DNA of 64,000 nucleotides, taken from the NCBI GenBank assembly GCA_944380355.1, contig CALWHJ010000009.1:1-64000 (forward strand), in the 5' to 3' direction. Under the pieces are notes generated by a model, which saw only the letters and a list, made by a program, of their open reading frames with translations, was not told where the DNA came from and did no database searches. This DNA comes from an uncultured Christensenellaceae bacterium. GTDB taxonomy: Bacteria; Bacillota; Clostridia; Christensenellales; UBA3700. The translations under genes were made by a program, and so were the position numbers. Positions 57,092 to 64,000 of this stretch are shown here, in pieces. The first letter of the stretch is position 1. Each line of letters begins with the position of its first letter.

Positions 57092-59364
57092 AAAATTTTG
57101 CATTGGCGGGTAACCCGAATTGCGGCAAAACCACTTTGTTTAATTCGCTTACCGGATCGACCGCGCACGTCGGGAATTGGCCGGGTGTAACAGTCGATAA
57201 AAGAGAAGGTATATACAAGAAGTGCGAGCAACCTGTAAATATCGTAGATTTGCCAGGCATATATTCGCTTTCGCCATATACGCCCGAAGAAGTAATATCG
57301 CGTAATTATATACTCAAAGAAAAGCCTGATTGTGTCATTAATATAGTAGACGCTACGAATCTCGAGAGGAATCTCTATCTGACCACACAGCTTTTGGAGA
57401 TGGACGTACCTGTAGTCGTTGCATTGAATATGATGGACGTAGTAAATAAAGAGGGCAACGACGTAGACGCGGAAAAGTTAGAACTTGCGTTAGGTGTTCC
57501 CGTAATAAAGATATCGGCACTTAAGGGCAGCGGTTTGAAAGAGCTGATGAACAGAGCCTATGCCGAAACCGAAAATCCGAGAAAAGGCAGGAGCGTAATT
57601 TCCGATAAGACTGTCGATAAGATTATCGATTCATGCCGCAAAGATCTGGAGGCTAAAAATATAGACAATGCGCTTTTTTATGCACTTAAACTTGTCGAAG
57701 CCGACGAACTCGTGGTAAATACATATCCCGAAGTTGCAGAAAAAGTAAAAAAGTATACCGACAAAACCGAGGACAAAACATTCGGGAAAGACTTTGAAGC
57801 ATTGATTGCGGACGCAAGATATAAATTTATTTCTTCAGAGTGTTCGTCTGCTTTTATTCAAAACGAAAAAAACAAAAAAACAAACATGTCCAAATCCGAC
57901 AAAGCCGACAAAGTTTTGACAAACAGGATATTGGGTATCCCTATCTTTCTCATCATACTTTTTGCGGTATTCCATCTTACGTTTTCAGAAAACTTCTTAT
58001 TTATCGGAGCGCTTTTGCCTGAGGGATGGGTATCCTGTGCAGGAACGGCGTTTGAGGGAGTTTTTGGGGACGGAGGAATAAATTCGCCGGGCGTAATTTT
58101 GTTTAATCTATTGGATTTGACAACTTCGTCGATTAGCGACGCGGTAGCGTCAGCGATGGAAACAAGCGGAGCTTCCGCTTGGGCAAGCGGACTTCTGGTA
58201 GACGGTATTTTGGGAGGATTGTTTGCGATATTATCATTTTTGCCTCAAATATTGTTGCTGTTCTTGTTTTTCTCGATTTTGGAAGACAGCGGATATATGG
58301 CACGTGTGGCATTTATTCTCGACCGCATTTTCAGAAGGTTTGGTTTATCCGGAAGGGCATTTATGCCTATGATAATGGGTTTCGGTTGTTCCGTACCCGC
58401 TATGGTAAACACTCGTACTCTTGCGGACGAAAAAGAAAGGATTGCGACTATAAGAGTTATACCGTTCTTCAGTTGCGGAGCGAAACTACCTATTCTGACT
58501 GCGATTGCCGGAGGAATAGTAATGCAGTTCGGCATAGGAAACGCGGACGTAATTACATATCTTATGTATTTGCTCGGTATAGTTGTTGCTATTGCAGCGG
58601 TACTGATTATGCGAGCTACGACTATGAAAGGCGAAGTGCCTCCTTTCATAATGGAATTGCCGGCATACCATTTGCCTCAATTCAAGAGTCTTATGCTGCA
58701 TTTGTGGGACAAAGTCAAGCATTTCGTTAAAAAAGCTTTTACGATAATACTTGCGTCGACGATAGTAATTTGGTTTATCAGCCATTTTTCGTGGAGCTGG
58801 GGGTATTTGCCCGACGAGAATATCGACAGCAGCATACTGGCAGGTTTGGGACAGCTGTTCCAACCGATATTTACGCCTCTCGGCTTCGGAAGTCAGCTAG
58901 GAAAATGGGGCTGGGTATTCGTAGTTGCGGCAGTTACGGGACTTATCGCCAAAGAAAACGTAATTGCTACATTCGGTACGTTGGCAGCTTGCATTACAGC
59001 CGGATTTGTAGCGGACGAGAGTCTTGAAGGCATAGACTCCGTAGTACAAATGATTTCGGCTACCGGCATTACAGTTCCCGCACTTATAGCGTTTATTGCC
59101 TTCAATATGTTGACAATACCTTGTTTTGCTGCAGTTGCTACCGCAAAAGCTGAGTTGCCCGGCAAAAAAAGTTTTAATATGACAATGCTGTTCTGGGTCG
59201 TAACGTCTTACTTGGTATCCGCAATGGTTTATACCATAGGGTCTTGGTGGTGGACGCTGTTTATCTGGCTTGCCGTATGGGCAACAGCAATAACGCTTAT
59301 AGTTCTTAACAATTTAGGGAAATTGAAAATTCCTTCTAGAAAAAAAATAAAAGAGGTAAATTAG
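57088..59364 (+). CDS. feoB: Ferrous iron transporter FeoB
   Basis: 758 residues. The N-terminal G domain has GNPNCGKTT at 8-16 (G1), VDLPGIYSL near 55 (G3) and NMMDVV near 112 (G4). A helical GDI-type region follows to about 265. The membrane part (from about 283) has two Gate regions, including SGRAFMPMIMGFGCSVPAM near 418, with the conserved Cys, and PFFSCGAKLPI near 456. The end is a Lys-rich tail. It imports Fe2+, the main iron form in anaerobic gut habitats. Confidence 0.97.
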   Translation: MKNFALAGNPNCGKTTLFNSLTGSTAHVGNWPGVTVDKREGIYKKCEQPVNIVDLPGIYSLSPYTPEEVISRNYILKEKPDCVINIVDATNLERNLYLTTQLLEMDVPVVVALNMMDVVNKEGNDVDAEKLELALGVPVIKISALKGSGLKELMNRAYAETENPRKGRSVISDKTVDKIIDSCRKDLEAKNIDNALFYALKLVEADELVVNTYPEVAEKVKKYTDKTEDKTFGKDFEALIADARYKFISSECSSAFIQNEKNKKTNMSKSDKADKVLTNRILGIPIFLIILFAVFHLTFSENFLFIGALLPEGWVSCAGTAFEGVFGDGGINSPGVILFNLLDLTTSSISDAVASAMETSGASAWASGLLVDGILGGLFAILSFLPQILLLFLFFSILEDSGYMARVAFILDRIFRRFGLSGRAFMPMIMGFGCSVPAMVNTRTLADEKERIATIRVIPFFSCGAKLPILTAIAGGIVMQFGIGNADVITYLMYLLGIVVAIAAVLIMRATTMKGEVPPFIMELPAYHLPQFKSLMLHLWDKVKHFVKKAFTIILASTIVIWFISHFSWSWGYLPDENIDSSILAGLGQLFQPIFTPLGFGSQLGKWGWVFVVAAVTGLIAKENVIATFGTLAACITAGFVADESLEGIDSVVQMISATGITVPALIAFIAFNMLTIPCFAAVATAKAELPGKKSFNMTMLFWVVTSYLVSAMVYTIGSWWWTLFIWLAVWATAITLIVLNNLGKLKIPSRKKIKEVN

Positions 59365-59365
59365 T

Positions 59366-59563
59366 ATGAGGATATTCGAAATACTTTTGATTGTAGTTTG
59401 CGTAGCAGTCGTAGTCGGAGTGATTACAGCAGCGGCAATCAATAAAAAGAAAGGAAAGCACGGGTGTGCAGGATGTACCGGATGCTGCTCGGCGTGCAAA
59501 GGATGTTCTTATAACGAAACGAAAAGAGAAAAAGCATACTCCAAACAAAAAACCGACTTGTAA
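59366..59563 (+). CDS. FeoB-associated Cys-rich membrane protein
   Basis: 65 residues. One N-terminal membrane segment (about 4-26) is followed by HGCAGCTGCCSACKGCSYN, with six cysteines in CxxC-like spacing, as in the Cys-rich proteins found after FeoB in clostridia. It may bind iron or an Fe-S cluster on the cytosolic face. It starts one base after the feoB stop, with an AAGAGG ribosome site in the end of feoB. Confidence 0.9.
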   Translation: MRIFEILLIVVCVAVVVGVITAAAINKKKGKHGCAGCTGCCSACKGCSYNETKREKAYSKQKTDL

Positions 59564-59583
59564 TAATAAATTCCTCATTACGG

Positions 59584-59611
59584 CAAACCGCGGACAATTG
59601 TCCGCGGTTTG
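59584..59611 (+). terminator. 28-bp perfect palindrome, terminator
   Basis: CAAACCGCGGACAA joined directly to its exact reverse complement. It follows the feo operon by 20 bases. The downstream sequence has only scattered T residues. A second 28-bp perfect palindrome of a different sequence is at 52231-52258. Confidence 0.7.
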
Positions 59612-59716
59612 TTCGTCTAAAACAGCATAGCGATAATCTGGAAAGGCAGTGCAGAATATACGAACGTATATTGATTTTACCCAAAGATAAGGACTTGTAA
59701 TATGTCTTTTAAGTTA

Positions 59717-59745
59717 TTGACGATATAAAAAAGGTGTGATAGAAT
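59717..59745 (+). promoter_or_regulatory. Promoter of the hisC-like gene
   Basis: TTGACG at 59717-59722, 17-bp spacer, TAGAAT at 59740-59745; the short leader still holds an AGAGGTC ribosome site. Confidence 0.65.
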
Positions 59746-59762
59746 AACAAATAGAGGTCAAT

Positions 59763-60827
59763 ATGAATTATTTATCCAAAAACTGCAGGTCAATCCTTCC
59801 TTATCAGGCGGGAGAACAGCCTCAGGACAAAAAGTACGTAAAGCTTAATACCAACGAAAACCCTTACCCCCCTTGCAAGGGAGTAGCTGAGTTTTTGCAG
59901 GAATTCCAAAGCGACAGACTCAAACTCTATCCCGACCCCGAGAATAAAGCTCTTTGCGACAAGATTGCCGAAAAGCACGGACTCAAACGTGAAAACGTAT
60001 TTGTGGGAAACGGTAGCGACGAAGTGCTTGCGCTTTGTTTTCCTACATTTTTCGACAAGGACGGAGCGGGAGTTGCGTATTGCGACATAACGTATTCTTT
60101 CTATAAGGTATGGGCAAAGATGTTTGAGATACCCTCTGTGGTAATTCCTCTTATGTCCGACTTTAAGTTTGACGTCAGCGCATTCAAGCAGGCAAAATGT
60201 CAGGGTATGATTATCTGCAACCCCAACGCACCTACAGGCGCAATCGTCAACCGTCTGGACCTTATAGCAATAATAGAGGCAAATCCCGAAAAGATAATTA
60301 TCATAGACGAAGCTTATGCAGATTTTTGCAATTGCTCTATGGCTAATTATATATCCAAGTATCCTAATATCCTTATCGTGCGCACTTTTTCCAAGTCGTA
60401 TTCGCTGGCAGGAGCAAGATGCGGTTACGCAATAGGCGACGTAGCGTTAATCAACGGACTTAAGACGATAAAGAATTCTTTCAACAGCTATACCGTAAAT
60501 GCTCTTACCGAGGGCATAGCTATAAAGGCTCTCGAGGATAAGAAGTATTTTGCTACCTGCGTAGATAAAATTATTGCCACGAGAGTTGACGTTTCGGACA
60601 AACTCAGAGAGTTAGGATTTGATGTGTTGCCCTCTAGCAGTAATTTTATTTTCGTACATCACAACTTAAAGCCCGCAAGCGAGTTGTACTTCCAGCTCAA
60701 GGAAAACGGCGTACTTGTCAGACATTTTACCACGGGACGTATTGACGATTATCTGAGGATTACTATAGGCTCACCCGAGGAAATGAAAATTCTCATTCAG
60801 AAATTAAAACTGATACTCAAGTCTTAA
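59763..60827 (+). CDS. hisC: Histidinol-phosphate aminotransferase-like enzyme
   Basis: A 354-residue PLP aminotransferase. LNTNENPYPPCKGV near 28 is the HisC hallmark. GNGSDEVLALCF near 82 forms the phosphate cup, NPNAPTGAIV near 157 the cofactor loop, DEAYADF near 184 and FSKSYSLAGARCGYAIG near 213 holds the Schiff-base Lys. FTTGRIDDYLRITIG near 320 contains the substrate Arg. No other his gene is nearby, so an aromatic or cobamide-related role (CobD/threonine-P type) is possible. Confidence 0.88.
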   Translation: MNYLSKNCRSILPYQAGEQPQDKKYVKLNTNENPYPPCKGVAEFLQEFQSDRLKLYPDPENKALCDKIAEKHGLKRENVFVGNGSDEVLALCFPTFFDKDGAGVAYCDITYSFYKVWAKMFEIPSVVIPLMSDFKFDVSAFKQAKCQGMIICNPNAPTGAIVNRLDLIAIIEANPEKIIIIDEAYADFCNCSMANYISKYPNILIVRTFSKSYSLAGARCGYAIGDVALINGLKTIKNSFNSYTVNALTEGIAIKALEDKKYFATCVDKIIATRVDVSDKLRELGFDVLPSSSNFIFVHHNLKPASELYFQLKENGVLVRHFTTGRIDDYLRITIGSPEEMKILIQKLKLILKS

Positions 60828-60862
60828 TCGACAATATAAAACAAATATAGTAAATTTATATC

Positions 60863-60896
60863 AAGATACTGCCTTAAAAAGGTGGTATCTTTTTTG
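60863..60896 (+). terminator. Strong terminator ending two bases before the next ATG
   Basis: AAGATACTGCCTT, loop AAA, AAGGTGGTATCTT (two G-U pairs in 13), then a T-run to 60895. The start codon of the next gene follows at 60898. Confidence 0.85.
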
Positions 60897-60897
60897 T

Positions 60898-62040
60898 ATG
60901 GACAATTTAAATATAAAAATCAGCAGAGAAATAAGCAAAGATTTGGCAAAACAGACAAGCGAAATTATGCCGAGCGGACGCATATGCGTATGTTGCACGT
61001 CCGACGACCTCGACTATGCAAAGAGCGTAATAAGCGACATACCGTCGTTTGATTACGATATAAGCTTTATCGAATATCCCGATGCAACTATACCGGACGA
61101 GGAAAATATTATGGACATAGTCGAAAGCGACGAGGATATAAGGCTTTTCGTAGGCGTGGGAGGAAGAGTTGTTGCGGAGCTTCTCGCGAGAGCGTGCACG
61201 ATACGCGAAAGCGAATACATATTTGTCGCTAATACTCCCGACCTTTACGGCGTGGCGTATTCTCTTGGTAAAGTCGAGCCGTTTGAAAACAGCGAAGTTA
61301 AGCCGCCGCATATATTGTACGTAGACGAGAATTGTACGCAGGGTAAAAAAGGTTACGCTTCGCTGGTAGGCATAATTCTGGGGCACGCCGTGGAATTGTT
61401 TGAAAAGGAATATATCAACCGTCTTTCGGGAAGGTTTGACGAACATAAACTCGAGGACGAAAAGGCTTTGCTTTACGGCATAATATCGAGCGGAGATATG
61501 TCGGACAGAAAGAGACTTTTGGAAAACGAAATACGGCTCAGCAAGTGCGAAAGAGAAGAGTTTTGTTCGGCGCAGAGAGTGCTGGTAAAACTTATCGAAG
61601 ATATGAGTCTTGTCAGCGACAGAGGAGAGAGCAGTCTTTTGGCGGCTGTTACGCTGATAAAATACTTCAAAGCAGTCTTGTCGGTGGAAGAAGCAAATCT
61701 GACTTTGCCTTCCGATTTGAGTGAAAAGTGTCGCAACGTTTCCAAACTTGTCGGCACAGATATGAGCGAGATTATAAAACGAGTAGAAAAGCGCACTTTT
61801 CACCCCGAGTGGCTTTTTGTACACAGAGAATACAGAGAGGATATGCTCAAGGAAATAAAAAAGCTTGAGAGCAAGCTTCCCGCCATTATCCGCTCGGCAA
61901 AGCGATTTATGCCCGACGCGGGGTATCATCTCAGCGAAGAATACGACAGCAATATGCTCATACAAGCCGTATATAATCTTTCTCCGTTGACGGACGATTG
62001 TTCGCCTGTCAGTATAGCCGATTGTCTTGGTATAGGTTGA
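60898..62040 (+). CDS. Degenerate Fe-ADH / glycerol-1-phosphate dehydrogenase-like protein
   Basis: A 380-residue protein. The N-terminal half looks like the Rossmann-type domain of the iron-alcohol-dehydrogenase/dehydroquinate-synthase superfamily: RICVCCTSDDLDYA near 28, FVGVGGRVVAELLARA from 84, and VANTPDLYGVA near 108. The helical C-terminal half lacks the clear His/Asp metal motif (such as GSEHHISH of AraM); GIILGHAVE near 163 has a single His. It may therefore be a catalytically altered or non-enzymatic relative. The ATG directly follows a terminator and has no ribosome site; a later start, for example Met24, also lacks one. Confidence 0.6.
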   Translation: MDNLNIKISREISKDLAKQTSEIMPSGRICVCCTSDDLDYAKSVISDIPSFDYDISFIEYPDATIPDEENIMDIVESDEDIRLFVGVGGRVVAELLARACTIRESEYIFVANTPDLYGVAYSLGKVEPFENSEVKPPHILYVDENCTQGKKGYASLVGIILGHAVELFEKEYINRLSGRFDEHKLEDEKALLYGIISSGDMSDRKRLLENEIRLSKCEREEFCSAQRVLVKLIEDMSLVSDRGESSLLAAVTLIKYFKAVLSVEEANLTLPSDLSEKCRNVSKLVGTDMSEIIKRVEKRTFHPEWLFVHREYREDMLKEIKKLESKLPAIIRSAKRFMPDAGYHLSEEYDSNMLIQAVYNLSPLTDDCSPVSIADCLGIG

Positions 62041-62056
62041 AATATAATTTTGGGTA

Positions 62057-62085
62057 TTGACTCTTTGTTCGAACGGTGATATAAT
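62057..62085 (+). promoter_or_regulatory. Promoter of the AT-rich secreted protein gene
   Basis: TTGACT at 62057-62062, 17-bp spacer, TATAAT at 62080-62085. The leader of about 60 bases carries two G-rich blocks, GAGGAGGG and AAGGAGG; the second is the ribosome site. Confidence 0.75.
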
Positions 62086-62151
62086 ATAGATACTAAATAG
62101 TCGGAAATCGAGTGTTTTGAGGAGGGCAGTCTTTTCCGTAAGGAGGAACAT

Positions 62152-63633
62152 ATGGAAAAAAGTGTAGTAAAAAAACTAACGGCTCTCAATTTAATTATTT
62201 TATTAATTATATGTATAGTTTTTACATGTGTAATAATTAATAATAATTATTTTACAAAAACAGTAAAAGCTGAAACAAGCGATGCTCAAGAAATTCAATT
62301 AAATACAAAATATACCGTTACATTAGAAAAAGGTAGTCAAAAGCATTTTACTATTGATATTACTGACAGTAGTTATTATGTTGTGGAAACAAGAGGAGAT
62401 TTGCAAGTCAGAGTACAAGTTGATTATAATGGTAAAAGGTACTCGGATTTTACTTCAGGTGTTGATTATAATGGTTGTATCGGGTTTGTTGGAGCCAATA
62501 CAACTGTTGAAATTACTTTACAAAATGTTTTTATTTGGAATACAGGAACAACAGAATTACAAGTAAGAAAACAGCAAGCTGTATTATATGGATTTAACTA
62601 TGAGGATGGAGATATAAATACAATTCCAGATTTGAGTGTACCATATAATAAATTGAATGGAAAATATCAAACATATAAATATACTGATAATACTAATCAC
62701 GACAGAGAACATATGGAGCAAGTTGATTCCAGGGGATATAAAAGAATCAATAGTGAAATAGTTTTTTACAGCGGACATGGGGAGTCAGGAGGACTTAGTT
62801 TTCCTAATGATTATATGTCAATAATGAACTGGCCTTCAATGGAAAATTGTAAAGTTGCTGTATGGTCGGCATGTATGTCAGCTAATAGTGATAATATTTA
62901 TGATAAATCTGTTAATCAAGCAGCTATTGCAGCTGGTGCAAGAGCATCAATTGGATGGGGCGATACTATTTCTGCTGCATCATCCAAGATATTTACAGAC
63001 AGATTATTTAATAAATTAGCAGAGGGAGCAACGATTGGAGACGCTTGTAGTTATGCAAAAAACGGTATAATTTGGGTATGGGATAATGTAAGAGATTATG
63101 AGTTATTAGGGGATTCACAGACAACAATCGCCGTGAATGATTTTGATAAAATTAATCCAACATATCCTGGCACTAGCACAAATAGTGAAAGTGTGATTCA
63201 ATCAATATCTAAAAGCAATATTAATAAGTTAATAGGTATAGAAAATAATTATTTGGTTTTGGAGGCAGGATTGAATGTAAAAAGGTATTACAAAACTATT
63301 AACGGTTATCCCACAAATCAATATTTTGATACAACAAATGACGGCTATGTGCTTAATAATATGCAAAATGTAGAGAGTACCTTGCTGTCATATAACACCA
63401 TTTTACCAATAAATATAACTCAGAGTATTATCTCTAATTCTGAACTTAATAAAGCGGGATATATTTTGAATAATGTTGAGAAACATATAATATATTATAT
63501 AAAGAATAATGTTGCTACTCCTATTGAAATACAATATTGTACTTACGAAAAAGAAAATGAAGTTTTTTGTGAGGTAAATTGTATTAATCTTAACAATGGT
63601 AGTTTGATTGATTATTCTGAAATTTGTAATTAG
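62152..63633 (+). CDS. Secreted protein with caspase/CHAT-like His-Cys motif, AT-rich
   Basis: A 493-residue protein with a signal or anchor segment at about 10-30. Residues 45-145 form a beta-rich region (TLEKGSQKHFTIDITDSSYY). The core at about 195-325 resembles clan CD peptidases: VFYSGHGESGG with His209, VAVWSACMSAN with Cys241, then AAIAAGARASIGWGDTISA and a final ELLGDSQTTIAV. That order is typical of CHAT/caspase-like peptidases. The last 150 residues are Asn/Tyr-rich and unknown. The gene is much richer in A and T than its neighbours (codons such as AAT, ATT, TTA, AGA), which suggests recent acquisition. Strong AAGGAGG ribosome site. Confidence 0.75.
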   Translation: MEKSVVKKLTALNLIILLIICIVFTCVIINNNYFTKTVKAETSDAQEIQLNTKYTVTLEKGSQKHFTIDITDSSYYVVETRGDLQVRVQVDYNGKRYSDFTSGVDYNGCIGFVGANTTVEITLQNVFIWNTGTTELQVRKQQAVLYGFNYEDGDINTIPDLSVPYNKLNGKYQTYKYTDNTNHDREHMEQVDSRGYKRINSEIVFYSGHGESGGLSFPNDYMSIMNWPSMENCKVAVWSACMSANSDNIYDKSVNQAAIAAGARASIGWGDTISAASSKIFTDRLFNKLAEGATIGDACSYAKNGIIWVWDNVRDYELLGDSQTTIAVNDFDKINPTYPGTSTNSESVIQSISKSNINKLIGIENNYLVLEAGLNVKRYYKTINGYPTNQYFDTTNDGYVLNNMQNVESTLLSYNTILPINITQSIISNSELNKAGYILNNVEKHIIYYIKNNVATPIEIQYCTYEKENEVFCEVNCINLNNGSLIDYSEICN

Positions 63634-63642
63634 GGGGGAATT

Positions 63643-64000
63643 ATGGAAAACGTGCAAAAAAAGAAGATAAAGATAGCTGTTGCGGTTTCCGTTGTCAGCG
63701 TAGTGTTGATAGTGTTGGTCATTATAATGTGCATACTGTTCGTGCCGAGAAAACTGTCCGACGAATTGCCTTTGGAAAATATAGATAGGATAGAAATTAA
63801 AACGCATGCAGACGAAGGCGGAGTTATCGAAAGGCAACTTACCGAAGATGAGATAAAGCTTTTTATCGACTATGCGAAAAATGCAGAAATAAGATATTAT
63901 CGGGGAAGCGGAATGATAAAAGGACGCGGACCTATCATATTCGATATTTATTATAAAGACGGAAGCAGCGCATCTTTTCAGCAATTCAGAATGAACGTTA
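63643..64000 (+). CDS. Membrane-anchored protein of unknown function, cut by the window end
   Basis: The first 119 codons of a gene that runs off the window. It starts MENVQKKKIKIAVAVSVVSV with one membrane segment at about 10-36, then a soluble part with LENIDRIEIKTHADEGG and FDIYYKDGSS. The family is not recognised. The base composition returns to that of the rest of the window. It lies nine bases after the AT-rich gene and has a GGGGGG ribosome site, so the two are probably co-transcribed. Confidence 0.75.
   Translation, partial: MENVQKKKIKIAVAVSVVSVVLIVLVIIMCILFVPRKLSDELPLENIDRIEIKTHADEGGVIERQLTEDEIKLFIDYAKNAEIRYYRGSGMIKGRGPIIFDIYYKDGSSASFQQFRMNV

Overview
The window is a chromosomal segment of an anaerobic, probably gut-dwelling member of the Bacillota (Clostridia-like). 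Supporting signs are Gram-positive-type Shine-Dalgarno sites and promoters, a SAM-I riboswitch in front of metK, formate-tetrahydrofolate ligase, an IspD-IspF fusion, RqcP, RecD2, FeoB with a small Cys-rich partner, and an oxygen-sensitive radical-SAM sulfatase-maturating enzyme. Base composition is moderate and even, except for one strikingly AT-rich gene near the right end. The species cannot be named from the sequence alone.

Layout. 1-375 is the 3' end of a 16S rRNA gene that is followed by terminators, not by a tRNA or 23S gene. 375-1100 is a gene-poor stretch with a 31-bp direct repeat and a decayed coding fragment. 2-8 kb holds one-carbon and amino-acid/translation genes (fhs, glnS, an unknown gene, asnA, a DEDD exonuclease). 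8-11.6 kb holds a membrane-anchored sulfatase with its radical-SAM maturase. 11.7-15.3 kb carries an rRNA methyltransferase, a 2-hydroxyacid dehydrogenase and an aminotransferase. 15.4-20.2 kb is a sialic-acid block: LacX-like epimerase, sialidase, nanE, nanK, nanA. 20-27.8 kb carries an Mrp ATPase, a divergent TrmB, a transglutaminase-like lipoprotein, a His-rich metal permease and a MATE exporter. 28-29.5 kb, on the minus strand, is ispDF-rqcP.

From 29.9 to 55.8 kb lie the core information genes, in a permuted order: rpoB-rpoC; metK, recD2, secA, prfB, tsaD; rpsL-rpsG-fusA-tuf; an SDR gene; rpmG-secE-nusG-rplK-rplA-rplJ-rplL. From 55.9 to 59.6 kb lies a divergent TetR regulator and an iron-uptake operon (two FeoA-type proteins, FeoB, Cys-rich membrane peptide). 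The right end has a HisC-like aminotransferase, a degenerate Fe-ADH-like protein, an AT-rich secreted protein with a caspase/CHAT-type His-Cys pair, and a truncated membrane protein.

Sialidase, NanE/K/A, sulfatase and anSME together fit use of sialylated and sulfated host glycans such as mucin. Promoters across the window follow one pattern: TTGNNN, a 17-bp spacer, then TATAAT-like. In two cases the -10 box ends only six or seven bases before the ATG with no Shine-Dalgarno, which predicts leaderless mRNAs. The most interesting leads are the AT-rich His-Cys protein, the leaderless genes, a nested structured element at 27.83-28.09 kb, and the unlinked 16S gene.
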